Source of the DNA: Pseudomonas psychrophila
GTDB lineage: Bacteria; Pseudomonadota; Gammaproteobacteria; Pseudomonadales; Pseudomonadaceae
Length of the DNA stretch: 64,000 nt
Direction: 5' to 3'
Assembly (NCBI RefSeq): GCF_001043005.1
Contig: NZ_JYKZ01000001.1
Location: 992,001 to 1,056,000, forward strand
How positions within the stretch are numbered: position 1 is the stretch's first letter; the number at the start of each line of letters is the position of its first letter. The position numbers and the translations under genes were made by a program. The notes below the pieces were generated by a model. It made no database searches. It was not told the DNA's origin and was given only the letters and a program-made list of their open reading frames with translations. Shown here in pieces: positions 18,154 through 28,194 of the stretch.

Positions 18154-19164
18154 ATGTTTAGTTTTATTGCCCGCCGAGTAGGGTTGTTGATACCCACCTT
18201 CTTCGGCATCACCTTGCTCACCTTTGCACTCATTCGCATGATCCCGGGTGACCCGGTCGAAGTCATGATGGGTGAGCGTCGGGTAGACCCTGAAATGCAC
18301 GCTCAGGCCATGGAGCGCCTGGGTCTGAACAAGCCCCTTTATGAGCAGTACATCGACTACGTCACCAAGCTCGCCCATGGTGATCTTGGCGAGTCATTGC
18401 GCACCCGCGAAAGCGTGTGGAGCGAGTTCGCGGCACTGTTCCCCGCCACTCTAGAGCTGGCCGCCGCCGCGTTACTGTTCGCCGGTATCCTTGGGTTGCT
18501 GGCCGGGGTTATCGCAGCACTCAAGCGAGGCTCATTGTTTGACCATGGGGTGATGGGTATCTCCCTGGCGGGTTATTCGATGCCGATCTTCTGGTGGGGC
18601 CTGATCCTGATCATGTTCTTCTCCGTAGGCCTGGGGTGGACGCCCGTGTCCGGACGTATCGATCTCTTGTACGACATAGAGCCCAAGACCGGCTTCATGC
18701 TGATCGACACCCTGCTCAGCGACCAGCCCGAAGCTTTCTGGGATGCACTGCACCACATGATTCTGCCGGCCATTGTGCTGGGCACCATCCCGCTGGCTGT
18801 AATCGCGCGGATGACCCGTTCATCGATGCTCGAAGTGCTGCGCGAAGACTACATCCGCACCGCCCGCGCCAAAGGCCTGTCCCCGGCTCGCGTGGTGTTC
18901 GTGCACGGCCTGCGCAACGCCCTGATCCCGGTACTGACCGTGGTCGGCCTGCAAGTCGGTACCCTGCTGGCCGGTGCCGTGCTGACCGAAACCATCTTCT
19001 CGTGGCCCGGTATCGGTAAATGGCTGATCGAAGCCATCGGTGCCCGGGACTATCCCGTGGTGCAAAACGGCATCCTGCTAATCGCCTGCCTGGTGATTCT
19101 GGTCAACTTCGTAGTGGACATCCTCTACGGCTTTGCCAACCCACGCATCCGTCACCAGCGCTGA
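18154..19164 (+). CDS. dppB: Dipeptide ABC transporter permease DppB
   Basis: A 336-aa inner-membrane permease with about six membrane segments, starting MFSFIARRVGLLIPTFFGITLLTFAL as typical for DppB/OppB. The EAA loop that docks on the ATPases is EDYIRTARAKGLSPARVVFVHGLRNALIPV. A long periplasmic insert (around residues 165-195) is normal for DppB. It is followed 10 bp later by dppC and belongs to the dppBCDF operon. Confidence 0.97.
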   Translation: MFSFIARRVGLLIPTFFGITLLTFALIRMIPGDPVEVMMGERRVDPEMHAQAMERLGLNKPLYEQYIDYVTKLAHGDLGESLRTRESVWSEFAALFPATLELAAAALLFAGILGLLAGVIAALKRGSLFDHGVMGISLAGYSMPIFWWGLILIMFFSVGLGWTPVSGRIDLLYDIEPKTGFMLIDTLLSDQPEAFWDALHHMILPAIVLGTIPLAVIARMTRSSMLEVLREDYIRTARAKGLSPARVVFVHGLRNALIPVLTVVGLQVGTLLAGAVLTETIFSWPGIGKWLIEAIGARDYPVVQNGILLIACLVILVNFVVDILYGFANPRIRHQR

Positions 19165-19174
19165 GATCCTGACC

Positions 19175-20086
19175 ATGAGCACTTCTCCAAGCACTACCGA
19201 ACTGGATCAAAGCCTGCTTTATCCATCGCCTTACAAAGAATTCTGGCATGCCTTCTCCAGAAACAAGGGCGCCGTAGCGGGCCTGATCTTCATGAGCATC
19301 ATCGTGTTCTGCGCGATCTTTGCGCCGTGGGTTGCCCCCCATAACCCGAGTGAGCAATACCGCGACTTCCTGCTGACCCCACCGGTCTGGCTTGAAGGCG
19401 GTCAGTGGCAGTTTCTGCTCGGGACCGACGAACTGGGCCGTGACCTGCTGTCACGTTTGATTGAAGGTTCGCGCCTGTCGCTGCTGATCGGTTTGTCGTC
19501 CGTGGTGATCTCCCTGATCCCGGGCGTGATCCTGGGTCTGTTTGCCGGATTTTTCCCGCGCATCCTCGGCCCTGGCATCATGCGGTTGATGGACATCATG
19601 CTGGCCCTGCCGTCCTTGCTGCTGGCCGTGGCGATTGTTGCCATCCTCGGCCCTGGCCTGATCAACACCGTCATCGCCATTGCCGTGGTTTCGTTACCCT
19701 CTTATGTGCGACTGACCCGTGCCGCCGTCATGGGCGAACTGAACCGCGACTACGTGACCGCTGCCCGCCTGGCCGGCGCCAGCTTGCCACGCCTGATGTT
19801 CATCACCGTGCTGCCCAACTGCATGGCACCGTTGATCGTTCAGGCCACCTTGAGCTTCTCCTCGGCGATTCTCGATGCTGCGGCATTGGGTTTCCTGGGC
19901 CTTGGCGTACAACCGCCAACCCCTGAGTGGGGCACCATGCTGGCATCAGCCCGTGACTACATCGAACGTGCGTGGTGGGTCGTAAGCCTGCCCGGCTTGA
20001 CCATTTTGCTCAGCGTGCTGGCAATCAACCTGATGGGCGACGGTCTGCGCGATGCGCTGGACCCGAAACTCAAGAACGCCGCCTGA
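19175..20086 (+). CDS. dppC: Dipeptide ABC transporter permease DppC
   Basis: A 303-aa second permease subunit. It has the DppC N-terminal cytoplasmic helix ([22 protein letters not shown]), the [26 protein letters not shown] signature and an EAA loop [19 protein letters not shown]. Start 19175 (MSTSPS) is chosen over 19133, which would overlap dppB by 32 bp. Its ribosome-binding site is weak, so translation may be coupled to dppB. Confidence 0.97.
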   Translation: MSTSPSTTELDQSLLYPSPYKEFWHAFSRNKGAVAGLIFMSIIVFCAIFAPWVAPHNPSEQYRDFLLTPPVWLEGGQWQFLLGTDELGRDLLSRLIEGSRLSLLIGLSSVVISLIPGVILGLFAGFFPRILGPGIMRLMDIMLALPSLLLAVAIVAILGPGLINTVIAIAVVSLPSYVRLTRAAVMGELNRDYVTAARLAGASLPRLMFITVLPNCMAPLIVQATLSFSSAILDAAALGFLGLGVQPPTPEWGTMLASARDYIERAWWVVSLPGLTILLSVLAINLMGDGLRDALDPKLKNAA

Positions 20087-20096
20087 GGAGATTCCC

Positions 20097-21065
20097 ATGT
20101 CACTGTTAGAAATCAAGAATCTCAACGTCCGCTTTGGCGACTCAACGGCCGTGCCGGTGGTTGATGGCCTGAGTCTGTCTGTGGATAAAGGCGAAGTTCT
20201 GGCCATTGTTGGCGAATCGGGTTCCGGCAAATCGGTCACCATGATGGCGCTGATGGGCCTGATCGAGCACCCCGGCATCGTGACCGCCGACGCGCTGAAC
20301 TTCGACGGCAAGAACATGCTGACCCTCAGCGCCCGTCAACGCCGGCAAATCGTCGGTAAAGACATGGCAATGGTCTTTCAAGACCCGATGCCCGCGCTGA
20401 ACCCCAGCTACACCGTGGGTTTCCAGATTGAAGAGGTGCTGCGCCTGCACCTGAAGATGTCGAAAAAAGAAGCCCGCAAACGGGCCATCGAGCTGCTGGA
20501 AAAAGTCGAAATCCCTGGCGCCGCCAGCCGCATGGACGCTTACCCGCACCAGTTGTCGGGCGGCATGAGCCAACGCGTGGCCATTGCCATGGCCATTGCA
20601 GGCGAACCCAAACTGCTGATCGCTGACGAACCGACCACCGCGCTTGACGTGACCATCCAGGCCCAGATCATGGAGTTGCTGCTCAACCTGCAGCGCGAGC
20701 AAAACATGGGCCTGGTACTGATCACTCACGACCTGGCCGTGGTCGCCGAAACCGCCCAGCGAGTGTGCGTGATGTACGCCGGCCAAGCGGTTGAAGTCGG
20801 CAACGTGCCGGGGCTGTTTGACGTACCGGCGCACCCGTACAGCGAAGCCCTGCTGGCCGCGATCCCGGAACACAGCATGGGCGCCGCACGCCTGGCCACC
20901 TTGCCCGGCATCGTGCCGGGGCGTTACGACCGGCCTCAAGGCTGCCTGTTGTCGCCGCGCTGCCCCTACGTACAAGAACAATGCCGTCAACAACGTCCTG
21001 TGCTGGAGCAAAAGGCTCACAGCCAGGTGCGCTGCTTCTTCCCCTTGAATCAGGAGGTGGCGTAA
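20097..21065 (+). CDS. dppD: Dipeptide ABC transporter ATP-binding protein DppD
   Basis: A 322-aa ATPase energising dipeptide import. Walker A is GESGSGKS, the signature motif is LSGGMSQRV, Walker B is [12 protein letters not shown] and the switch His is in LITHDL. The C-terminal oligopeptide/dipeptide extension has the CPYVQEQC cysteine cluster, which in related proteins binds an iron-sulfur cluster. ATG 20097 follows GAGGAG, and the gene ends by overlapping dppF by one base (TAATG). Confidence 0.97.
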   Translation: MSLLEIKNLNVRFGDSTAVPVVDGLSLSVDKGEVLAIVGESGSGKSVTMMALMGLIEHPGIVTADALNFDGKNMLTLSARQRRQIVGKDMAMVFQDPMPALNPSYTVGFQIEEVLRLHLKMSKKEARKRAIELLEKVEIPGAASRMDAYPHQLSGGMSQRVAIAMAIAGEPKLLIADEPTTALDVTIQAQIMELLLNLQREQNMGLVLITHDLAVVAETAQRVCVMYAGQAVEVGNVPGLFDVPAHPYSEALLAAIPEHSMGAARLATLPGIVPGRYDRPQGCLLSPRCPYVQEQCRQQRPVLEQKAHSQVRCFFPLNQEVA

Positions 21066-22039
21066 TGACTGTTGTTCTTACCGCCCGCGACCTAACCCGT
21101 CACTACGAAGTATCCCGCGGCCTGTTCAAAGGCCATGCACTGGTGCGCGCACTCAACGGTGTGTCGTTTGAACTTGAAGCCGGCAAAACCCTGGCCGTGG
21201 TGGGTGAATCTGGCTGTGGCAAGTCCACCCTGGCCCGCGCCCTGACCCTGATCGAAGAGCCATCCTCCGGCTCATTGAAAATTGCCGGTCAAGAAGTCAC
21301 GGGGGCCAACAAGGCCGAGCGCAAGCAACTGCGCAAAGACGTGCAGATGGTGTTCCAGAGCCCATACGCCTCGCTCAACCCGCGGCAAAAAGTGGGTGAT
21401 CAACTGGCTGAGCCGCTGCTGATCAACACCAACCTGAGCGCCAGCGAACGTCGCGAAAAAGTGCAGGCCATGATGAAGCAGGTCGGTTTGCGCCCTGAGC
21501 ATTACCATCGCTATCCGCACATGTTCTCGGGTGGCCAGCGCCAGCGGATTGCCCTGGCACGGGCCATGATGCTGCAACCCAAAGTGCTGGTGGCGGACGA
21601 ACCGACGTCTGCGCTGGACGTATCGATCCAGGCGCAAGTGCTCAACCTGTTCATGGACCTGCAGCAGGAATTCAACACTGCGTATGTGTTCATCTCGCAC
21701 AACCTGGCAGTGGTGCGGCATGTGGCGGACACGGTATTGGTGATGTACCTGGGTCGCCCGGTAGAAATGGGTCCCAAGGAAGAGATCTATACCCGCCCGT
21801 TGCACCCCTACACCCAGGCATTGCTTTCGGCGACCCCGACCATCCACCCGGATCCGGACAAGCCGAAGATCAAGATTGTTGGCGAACTGCCCAACCCGCT
21901 GAATCCGCCATCAGGCTGTGCTTTCCACAAGCGCTGCCCGTACGCGACCCAGGTGTGCAGCACTGACGAACCGGCCTTGCGCCTGCTCGACAACCGCCAG
22001 GTCGCCTGCCACCACGCGGAGCAGTTTCTAACTGACTGA
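21065..22039 (+). CDS. dppF: Dipeptide ABC transporter ATP-binding protein DppF
   Basis: A 324-aa partner ATPase of DppD. Walker A is GESGCGKS, the signature FSGGQRQRI, Walker B VLVADEPTSALD and the switch His in FISHNL. The C-terminal extension has FHKRCPYATQVC. The start is fixed by the TAATG overlap with dppD and the AGGAGG upstream. An earlier in-frame ATG at 20981 lies well inside dppD and is rejected. It is the last gene of the operon, followed by a REP. Confidence 0.97.
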   Translation: MTVVLTARDLTRHYEVSRGLFKGHALVRALNGVSFELEAGKTLAVVGESGCGKSTLARALTLIEEPSSGSLKIAGQEVTGANKAERKQLRKDVQMVFQSPYASLNPRQKVGDQLAEPLLINTNLSASERREKVQAMMKQVGLRPEHYHRYPHMFSGGQRQRIALARAMMLQPKVLVADEPTSALDVSIQAQVLNLFMDLQQEFNTAYVFISHNLAVVRHVADTVLVMYLGRPVEMGPKEEIYTRPLHPYTQALLSATPTIHPDPDKPKIKIVGELPNPLNPPSGCAFHKRCPYATQVCSTDEPALRLLDNRQVACHHAEQFLTD

Positions 22040-22046
22040 CGCTTAT

Positions 22047-22073
22047 GTGGGAGCGGGCTTGCTCGCTCCCACC
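22047..22073. repeat. Compact REP palindrome (locus 5)
   Basis: A single self-complementary unit (GTGGGAGCGGGCTTGCTCGC plus TCCCAC) with almost no spacer, 7 bp after dppF. Confidence 0.85.
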
Positions 22074-22083
22074 GTTCAAAAAA

Positions 22084-22386
22084 CTACGCCTGGCTATCGC
22101 CTTCATCGCCCTCTTCACCGTCATCGCCGTTATCACCGCTGCTACCGCCATCCGCGCCGCCGTCACCATCGGTCTGGTCGTCATCCCCCGAACTGCCGCC
22201 CTGCCCCTGATCACCCGGCTCCGAGTCCGATTTGTAGAGCGCATGAATCGTCGGCCCCGGCACGCCTGTTGCCGAAAATCCTGCCCCGGCACTGCTCAGC
22301 GGATTGCTCGCCCATGCCGCAGAAGCACTCACCGCCAGCAACACCAGCACTTTGAGCAACAACACAATGCGTTGAAAAAGCTTCAT
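22084..22386 (-). CDS. Small exported protein with acidic Gly/Asp/Ser-rich tail
   Basis: A 100-aa protein: an N-terminal signal peptide (MKLFQRIVLLLKVLVLLAV to AWA), a short middle part (SNPLSSAGAGFSATGVPGPT), then a low-complexity C-terminal half built almost only of Gly, Asp, Glu and Ser. Such tails are disordered and may bind calcium or other cations; that is inference. ATG 22386 has an AGGATGGA sequence about 9 nt upstream. The codon composition of the tail is repetitive, so a chance frame is possible. No family recognised. Confidence 0.45.
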   Translation of the reverse strand: MKLFQRIVLLLKVLVLLAVSASAAWASNPLSSAGAGFSATGVPGPTIHALYKSDSEPGDQGQGGSSGDDDQTDGDGGADGGSSGDNGDDGEEGDEGDSQA

Positions 22387-22398
22387 GGCGATTTCCAT

Positions 22399-22610
22399 CC
22401 TGTTGTGGGAAAAACACCCTTTAAACCTAGTTCGCCCCCTTCAGCTTTTCCAGAAACACGCAGGTTGCGATATACCCATTCGGAGTTACGCAGCCGCGTT
22501 TATCGATACTTTGTGGCGGGGCTTCTCCCCCTTGTAGCCGTGTATTCACTACCTGGGAAGTGAGCGTTAGGTCATCAAATCAAGTTAATCCTCACGGAGG
22601 TTTAGCCAAT
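22399..22610. other. Gap between the acidic small protein and the immunity terminator
   Basis: About 210 bp with no gene I can support. Short frames on both strands are interrupted or lack ribosome-binding sites. It may hold the promoter of the 100-aa protein. Confidence 0.3.
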
Positions 22611-22648
22611 AAAAAGCTCAGCCATTCAAGAATACTGAATGGCTGAGC
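22611..22648 (-). terminator. Rho-independent terminator of the pyocin-immunity unit
   Basis: A perfect 13-bp stem GCTCAGCCATTCA/TGAATGGCTGAGC with a 7-nt loop. On the minus strand it is followed by T5, so it closes the pyocin-immunity transcript. Confidence 0.93.
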
Positions 22649-22662
22649 CTGATAAAGAGCAA

Positions 22663-22920
22663 TTAAGCAGATTTGAAGCCGGGCTTACCGTTGGCGGCTC
22701 GCCACTCTTTAATTTTGCCAAGAATTGCTTCTGGAGTAGCTTCTTGATCAGACGGCGCGTAATAAATCAAATCGGACCCATCTGGATGTTCTGTCACAGA
22801 CTCAAACTCTAAAACAGCATCCACTTGCTCTTTTTCAGTTAGAAAACCTGCATCGCAGATTTTTTTGAGAAAAAGCAAAAATTCCGCCTCTGTGTAATCT
22901 TCCAATTTTTTAAAGCTCAT
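22663..22920 (-). CDS. Bacteriocin (pyocin S / colicin E) immunity protein
   Basis: An 85-aa acidic protein of the Im2/Im9 family that binds and blocks the cognate HNH nuclease toxin. The family core is visible: LEDYTEAEFLLFLKKIC in helix 1, then HPDGSDLIYYAPSD with the paired tyrosines that contact the nuclease, and IKEWRAANGKPGFK at the C-terminus. The ATG lies one base after the toxin stop codon, with its ribosome-binding site inside the toxin gene, so the two are coupled. The frame is intact although the toxin gene is interrupted. Confidence 0.95.
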   Translation of the reverse strand: MSFKKLEDYTEAEFLLFLKKICDAGFLTEKEQVDAVLEFESVTEHPDGSDLIYYAPSDQEATPEAILGKIKEWRAANGKPGFKSA

Positions 22921-22921
22921 A

Positions 22922-25171
22922 TCACTTGTCCTCCGTGTGTATTTGGCCGTGTCGCTTTGGCGTTACAATCCGTACGTTATCAATATCGAACACCTGACCA
23001 CCTTTTGACACATGAGTGACGTGGTGAAGCTCGAATTTTATTTTTCCTCCAACCCGATCTCCCTTTCGAACAAATGGAGAGCGCCCTTTTTTCATTTCAG
23101 AAATATTGTTGCTTATAAATTGCTTTGCAAGTTCAGGATCATTGGCTGCAGCCCTCCAAAACGCCTCTCGAAACGCCCTGAAGTTCTTAAACTCCCTGCC
23201 TCGAAGCTGATCGGCAATCTGCGACGGAACGGGAGCCCCTTCACCTTGCGCCGCATCCCCTAACCAGATTCCAGTCACCGGTTGCCCCACACCCGTTGCC
23301 ACCCCGGCATCCTCCCGGGGGTCTCTGAACATCACATACAGCGGCGGTAGACCGGAGCCCGCCGGGAATACCGTGATGAAGTCATCAAAGCCGGCTTCAG
23401 CAAGCCCTGGAAAAGCGTCAATCCTGCCCACAACCGGCGTTACCGTGGCGCCAGTGTAGACCGTTGGCGCAGGTTGCTCAGCGGGGGAAGTGGTTGAGCT
23501 GTTCCCCGGATCGACGATAGGTGTCCATGTCAAAGTTCTCGCTGGCACGTCATCAGTCGTGACGCTATATACGTTCTGCTCAGGGCTAAACGTGGCAACC
23601 ACCACCCTGACTTTCGACGGAACAGTTACGTCATCGGTTTTAGCGACGAAAACTTCTGATTGCCCATCGGCAGCTGTTTTTGAACTGATACGCACAGGCA
23701 GATCAACAGTGCCACTGGCGGCAGCGACAGCCGATAAATCCTGACCGAGCGCAGGAGCCAGGTCCGACAACGGCATGCTAAAAGCATAACGCTCAGGCAG
23801 CTCCCCATTAGCCAGCTTGGGCGAATACACCAAAGCAGACACACCGACCAAAAGCCCCGAAGCCGTACCCGCCGCCAAGCTTCCCAACGCAGCAACTGCA
23901 GAGCGGATAGCCGCTTGCAGGGTAACTGCCGCTGCATCAATAACCGCGACGGTTCCCGCTGAAGTCATAAACAGGGGGCTTGTCGCTGACGAGGCGCCTG
24001 GGGCACGAAACGTATTGGCTATACGGATAGTGTGTTCAGCCTGCCTTGCCCGCTCAGCCAAACTGCCAAAAGCATTTGCGGTTAACGTGAGATACCTGGC
24101 TGACTCCGTCTTCAGTAAAGCATCGTGATAACTCAGCCACTTAACCCCCAACTTAGTATGGGTTTGCAAGGATACCAACTCGTTGAGCGCCTCCAACTCG
24201 GGCTTGCTCAAGGGGGCCTTGATTTTCGGGTTCTCTGCAGGATAGTGAAATGTGATTCCGCCCCTGCTGATTGGCGGGGGCGCATAAACAGGATTGATTT
24301 CGGCGATTTTAGACGCGGCCATGCCCTCTAGCGTCTGCGTGAAATGGTTCAACGCTTCAGAAGCAGTCATACCCTTCACAGAGCCCGCAGCAGTGGCAAA
24401 CTCTATGTGGAGAAACTCCGGCAGTTGCTGAGCATGAATATCCTGTTCACGGGTGATGATGTCCATTCGCTGATAAGCAACTGCGTCATTGGCAGCCCCC
24501 TGCACGTGCTCTACTTGCAGCGCCAAATCAGCAAGCTTGCCCGCAAGAAAAGTGGTGGAAAGCGAAAGCGCTTTGAGCTCCATAGCCGACTGATAAACAT
24601 GATCAAACTGGGCGAACAGCGCCATAAGCACTTCACGAGGGTTGTTGCCGTTATTACTGTTAAAAAAATCGTTTATTTTATTGCTCGACAGCAATGTCAT
24701 TAAAAAATAAGGACTTTGGCCATAAAGCCCGTATATCTCAGGCGCAAGGGCTATGGACTGTTGCCTCTTGGACTCAATAAGTTCCAAGGTAACGTGTTGA
24801 TCTGTTACCGCTGACTCCGCAGCCCCCAGAGCCTGAGCACCGCTGGCCAGCAATTTTTTTTCTTGCAGCTCCCGAGCAATATCACCTAAGAGACTATTGA
24901 ATCGCGCACCCTAGTCGTGATCAATGGCCGCCTGATTATGGATTTGTTCATTCATGAGTTCCGCTACAACATTGGGCTTTGCAACTTCACGGATATTGCT
25001 CGGTCCTCCCTCTCCTCTACGCGACCCTTCGTTCAATCCCCATGTGTTGTACCCACCACCAAACTTAATTTCAGATTCCCATTTCCCCACAATGGGATAG
25101 GGCGCCAATTCGTATGAACCGGGACCAATTTTTCTGTGAGGCCCCAAGTATTTATCCACTTCATTAGGCAT
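22922..25171 (-). pseudogene. S-type pyocin / colicin-like HNH endonuclease bacteriocin, interrupted by an in-frame amber codon
   Basis: One 750-codon frame runs from ATG 25171 (ribosome-binding site GAGGAG) to the stop at 22922, broken only by TAG at 24911-24913, codon 87. The first 86 residues are Gly/Pro-rich (e.g. FGGGYNTWGLNEGSRRGEGG) and probably the receptor/translocation N-terminus. After the TAG, reading continues in the same frame into a long helical region, a Pyocin_S-type translocation domain (around PERYAFSMPLSDLAPALG), and a C-terminal DNase domain with FKNFRAFREAFWRAAANDP and the HNH motif (ELHHVTHVS, then NVRIVTPKRHGQIH). An internal TTG at 24853 could start a truncated product. 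The toxin would kill related pseudomonads by DNA cleavage. Readthrough or sequence error is not excluded. Confidence 0.9.
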
Positions 25172-25381
25172 TAATATGAACTCCTCTCATTGTAAACACT
25201 TACAAAACACGCTCTCTTGATAAGACCAATGAGTGTATTTACGAGTGTTCTGCACACAAATTTAAGAGATACACCTCAATCCCAAAGCAGGCATCTTTAA
25301 ACAGCGAGAGAAACTTCCTATAACTTTGTAGACGCTGCCGCAGGCTGCGATAAGGACCGCAGGGCCTTGGAAAACGACAAT
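25172..25381. other. Upstream region of the pyocin gene
   Basis: About 210 bp, AT-richer than the flanks. No convincing LexA box (CTG-N10-CAG) or repeated P-boxes of the pyocin type could be found by eye, so its control is unclear. Confidence 0.35.
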
Positions 25382-25382
25382 T

Positions 25383-25434
25383 GTGGGAGCGAGCCTGCTC
25401 GCGAAGGTCGTTCGCGAGCAGGCTCGCTCCCACA
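25383..25434. repeat. REP inverted pair (locus 6)
   Basis: Two near-perfect REP arms (GTGGGAGCGAGCCTGCTCGC and complement) with a very short spacer. It marks the right edge of the pyocin island next to prfC. Confidence 0.92.
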
Positions 25435-25477
25435 AAAGGGCTTGACCTAAAACAGCGTATCTACAGAGCCGCGGCCA

Positions 25478-25513
25478 TAAAAAAAGCGAAGCCCAAGGGC
25501 TTCGCTTTTTTTC
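25478..25513. terminator. Rho-independent terminator of prfC (bidirectional)
   Basis: Stem GCGAAGCCC/GGGCTTCGC with a 2-nt gap at the apex and A/T runs on both sides, 18 bp beyond the prfC stop codon. Confidence 0.92.
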
Positions 25514-25531
25514 AACCAGACGCCTTAGCGC

Positions 25532-27115
25532 TTAGTGGTGCTCACGGGTCGCACGGAACTTCACATCCGGCCAGCGCTCTTCCATCAACGCCAGGTTGAC
25601 GCGTGTCGGCGCCAGGTAGGTCAGGTGACCACCGCCATCAATGGCCAGGTTTTCCACAGCCTTGATCTTGAACTCTTCGAGCTTTTTCTTATCGCTGCAA
25701 TCGATCCAGCGTGCCGACCAAACGGTGATCGGCTCGTAGGAGCATTCCACTTTGTATTCGCCTTTCAAGCGGCTCGCGACCACATCGAACTGCAACACAC
25801 CCACAGCGCCCAGGATGATGTCGTTGCTGCGCTCCGGGAAGAACACCTGAGTGGCGCCCTCTTCGGCCAACTGCTGCAGACCCTGACGCAGTTGCTTGGA
25901 CTTGAGCGGATCGCGCAGACGAACGCGACGGAACAATTCCGGGGCGAAGTGCGGGATACCGGTAAAGCTCAGGCTCTCGCCTTCGGTAAAGGTGTCACCG
26001 ATCTGGATGGTGCCGTGGTTGTGCAAACCGATGATGTCGCCCGCAAACGCTTCTTCGAGCTGTTCACGCTCCGAGGAGAAGAAGGTCAACGCGTCGCCGA
26101 TTCGTACGTCCTTGCCGGTACGCACGTGGCGCATTTTCATGCCCTTTTCGTACTTGCCCGAGCAAATGCGCATAAAGGCGATACGGTCGCGGTGTTTTGG
26201 GTCCATGTTTGCCTGGATCTTGAACACGAAACCGGTGAATTTCTCCTCTACCGGCTCAACCGTGCGCTCGTTGGCAACGCGGGCCAATGGCTTGGGCGCC
26301 CAATTCACGACGGCATCGAGCACGTGGTCGACACCAAAGTTGCCCAATGCCGTACCGAAGAACACCGGCGTCAGCTGGCCATCGAGGAACTCCTGCTGGT
26401 TGAATTCATGGCAGGCGCCCTGAACCAGTTCCAGTTGATCGACGAAGCGCTGGTACTCGTCACCCAAGTGGGCGCGGGCTTCATCGGAATCGAGTTTTTC
26501 GATGATTTTGGTTTCGGTGCGCTCATGACCGTGACCGGCGGTGTAGACGATGATGTAGTCGTCTGCCAGGTGGTAAACACCCTTGAAGTCACGGTAGCAA
26601 CCAATCGGCCAGGTGATCGGCGCCGCCTTGATTTTCAAGACTGCCTCGATCTCGTCCAGCAGCTCGATCGGATCACGAATGTCGCGGTCGAGTTTGTTGA
26701 TAAAGCTGACGATGGGCGTGTCACGCAGACGGCAGACGTCCATCAGGGCGATGGTCCGTGGCTCAACGCCCTTACCGCCATCGAGCACCATCAGGGCCGA
26801 GTCGACCGCGGTCAGTGTGCGGTAGGTGTCTTCGGAGAAATCTTCGTGGCCCGGGGTGTCGAGCAGGTTGATCATGTGGTCGCGATACGGGAACTGCATG
26901 ACCGACGTGGTAATCGAAATACCCCGTTGCTTCTCCATTTCCATCCAGTCGGAGGTGGCATGGCGGTCGGACTTTCGCGATTTCACCGTACCGGCGACAG
27001 CAATCGCCTTACCCATCAGCAAGAGCTTTTCGGTGATGGTGGTCTTACCCGCATCGGGGTGGGAAATAATGGCGAAAGTGCGGCGTTTCGCGACTTCGGC
27101 GGCCTGGTTGGTCAT
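25532..27115 (-). CDS. prfC: Peptide chain release factor 3
   Basis: A 527-aa translational GTPase that recycles RF1/RF2 after termination. The G1 P-loop SHPDAGKTT is at residues 18-26, with G2 GISITTS, G3 DTPGHEDF and G4 NKLD all present. At 527 aa it is the usual RF3 length. Start ATG 27115 gives the standard N-terminus ([19 protein letters not shown]). A long antisense frame over the gene is a codon-bias shadow. The gene is monocistronic with its own terminator. Confidence 0.97.
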   Translation of the reverse strand: MTNQAAEVAKRRTFAIISHPDAGKTTITEKLLLMGKAIAVAGTVKSRKSDRHATSDWMEMEKQRGISITTSVMQFPYRDHMINLLDTPGHEDFSEDTYRTLTAVDSALMVLDGGKGVEPRTIALMDVCRLRDTPIVSFINKLDRDIRDPIELLDEIEAVLKIKAAPITWPIGCYRDFKGVYHLADDYIIVYTAGHGHERTETKIIEKLDSDEARAHLGDEYQRFVDQLELVQGACHEFNQQEFLDGQLTPVFFGTALGNFGVDHVLDAVVNWAPKPLARVANERTVEPVEEKFTGFVFKIQANMDPKHRDRIAFMRICSGKYEKGMKMRHVRTGKDVRIGDALTFFSSEREQLEEAFAGDIIGLHNHGTIQIGDTFTEGESLSFTGIPHFAPELFRRVRLRDPLKSKQLRQGLQQLAEEGATQVFFPERSNDIILGAVGVLQFDVVASRLKGEYKVECSYEPITVWSARWIDCSDKKKLEEFKIKAVENLAIDGGGHLTYLAPTRVNLALMEERWPDVKFRATREHH

Positions 27116-27452
27116 GGGAAATCGCCTGACGATTGATTCAAAAAAGGGCGCGGATTATAGCCTAAAACCGGTAGTTACAGCCACCGTTGGTACCTTGGCT
27201 CGTCGGACAAGGGTGGCAATGTGCCGTAAATAATGTGAACCTTTTGAGCAGTGGAGGCGTCCACTCTCCTGATACGACAAACCGTCAGGGGCTGAAATAT
27301 CAGCAAGTTAGCCTGACGAGGCTGCGCTAATGACAGGTGATGAGGGCGCTTTTCGCCACCACCTGTTGCTCTTCGCGAACACATTGTCGGCAGCCAGGAA
27401 TGGTAATGCCACGCGACGATGTGTTCGCCGACTGAAAAAAAGGAGTCCGTCT
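27116..27452 (+). promoter_or_regulatory. Leader of the osmoprotectant operon with a long inverted repeat
   Basis: A 337-bp gap between divergent prfC and the ABC operon. It contains a small hairpin CAGGTG..CACCTG enclosing GGCG-CTTTT-CGCC near 27333-27364. It also contains a 14-bp inverted repeat, GCGAACACATTGTC at 27375-27388 and GACGATGTGTTCGC at 27415-27428 (13 of 14 paired), ending 12 nt before the AGGAG of the first gene. This could be an operator or a leader structure occluding translation. Confidence 0.5.
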
Positions 27453-28169
27453 GTGGCAAATCGCTATGGAAAAGGGCTTATTGGAGGTGCGGTTGTTATC
27501 GCGCTCCTGGCCCTGTTGGTCCACTGGATCGGCATCAGCACTATCGAACACTATCAAGATGATTTGTTGTTCTACCTGCAAGCCCATCTGTACCTGGTAC
27601 TCGCTTCAATGCTCGCCGCCCTCCTGGTAGGGATACCCGCTGGCATTTTCCTCAGCCGACCGAGTATGGCCGGACGTGCGGAACGCTTCATGCAAGTCTT
27701 CAACATCGGCAACACCGTCCCTCCGTTGGCCGTACTGGCCATTGCCCTGGGCTTTCTGGGGATTGGTAGCGGTCCTGCCATCTTCGCCCTGTTTCTCGCC
27801 TCGTTGCTGCCCATCGTGCGCAACACCTATGAAGGCTTGAAAAACGTACAGGGTTCGCTCAAGGAAGCTGCCGTCGGCATCGGCATGACCCCGCGCCAAG
27901 TGCTGTGGAGAGTCGAATTGCCCAACGCCGTGCCCATCATCATGGGCGGTGTACGGGTCGCACTGGCGATCAACGTCGGTACGGCACCCCTGGCGTTCCT
28001 GATCGGCGCCAATAGCCTGGGCAGCCTGATTTTCCCCGGCATTGCCCTTAACAATCAGCCGCAACTGATCCTCGGCGCCGCCTGTACTGCGCTGCTGGCA
28101 TTGCTGCTCGACGGACTGGTGATACTGATCAGCCGCCGGTGGTTGGAACGCGGTCTGCGACCTGTTTAA
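27453..28169 (+). CDS. Osmoprotectant (betaine/choline type) ABC transporter permease
   Basis: A 238-aa inner-membrane permease of the OpuC/OsmWXY class. It has about six membrane segments and a BPD permease EAA loop (EAAVGIGMTPRQVLWRVELPNAVPIIMGG). The start is placed at GTG 27453 because AGGAG lies 8 nt upstream; the in-frame ATG at 27330 would add 41 basic residues unlike the family. First of four genes (permease, binding protein, permease, ATPase) with gaps of 25 bp or less. Exact substrate cannot be told from sequence. Confidence 0.88.
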   Translation: MANRYGKGLIGGAVVIALLALLVHWIGISTIEHYQDDLLFYLQAHLYLVLASMLAALLVGIPAGIFLSRPSMAGRAERFMQVFNIGNTVPPLAVLAIALGFLGIGSGPAIFALFLASLLPIVRNTYEGLKNVQGSLKEAAVGIGMTPRQVLWRVELPNAVPIIMGGVRVALAINVGTAPLAFLIGANSLGSLIFPGIALNNQPQLILGAACTALLALLLDGLVILISRRWLERGLRPV

Positions 28170-28194
28170 GGTCTGGCTGAGCAAAGGAATACCC

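Noticed and set aside
22922..24853. Treating the frame from TTG 24853 as the complete pyocin gene
   Set aside because: The frame continues upstream without interruption to the TAG and then through 86 further codons with a strong start; the N-terminal domain would be lost.
25172..25381. LexA box or pyocin P-box upstream of the pyocin
   Set aside because: Looked for CTG-N10-CAG and repeated ATTG-type boxes; only weak partial matches were found.
25535..27136. A 533-codon plus-strand reading frame opposite prfC
   Set aside because: It is the antisense shadow of a high-GC gene: no ribosome-binding site, no family resemblance, and prfC on the other strand has all G motifs.
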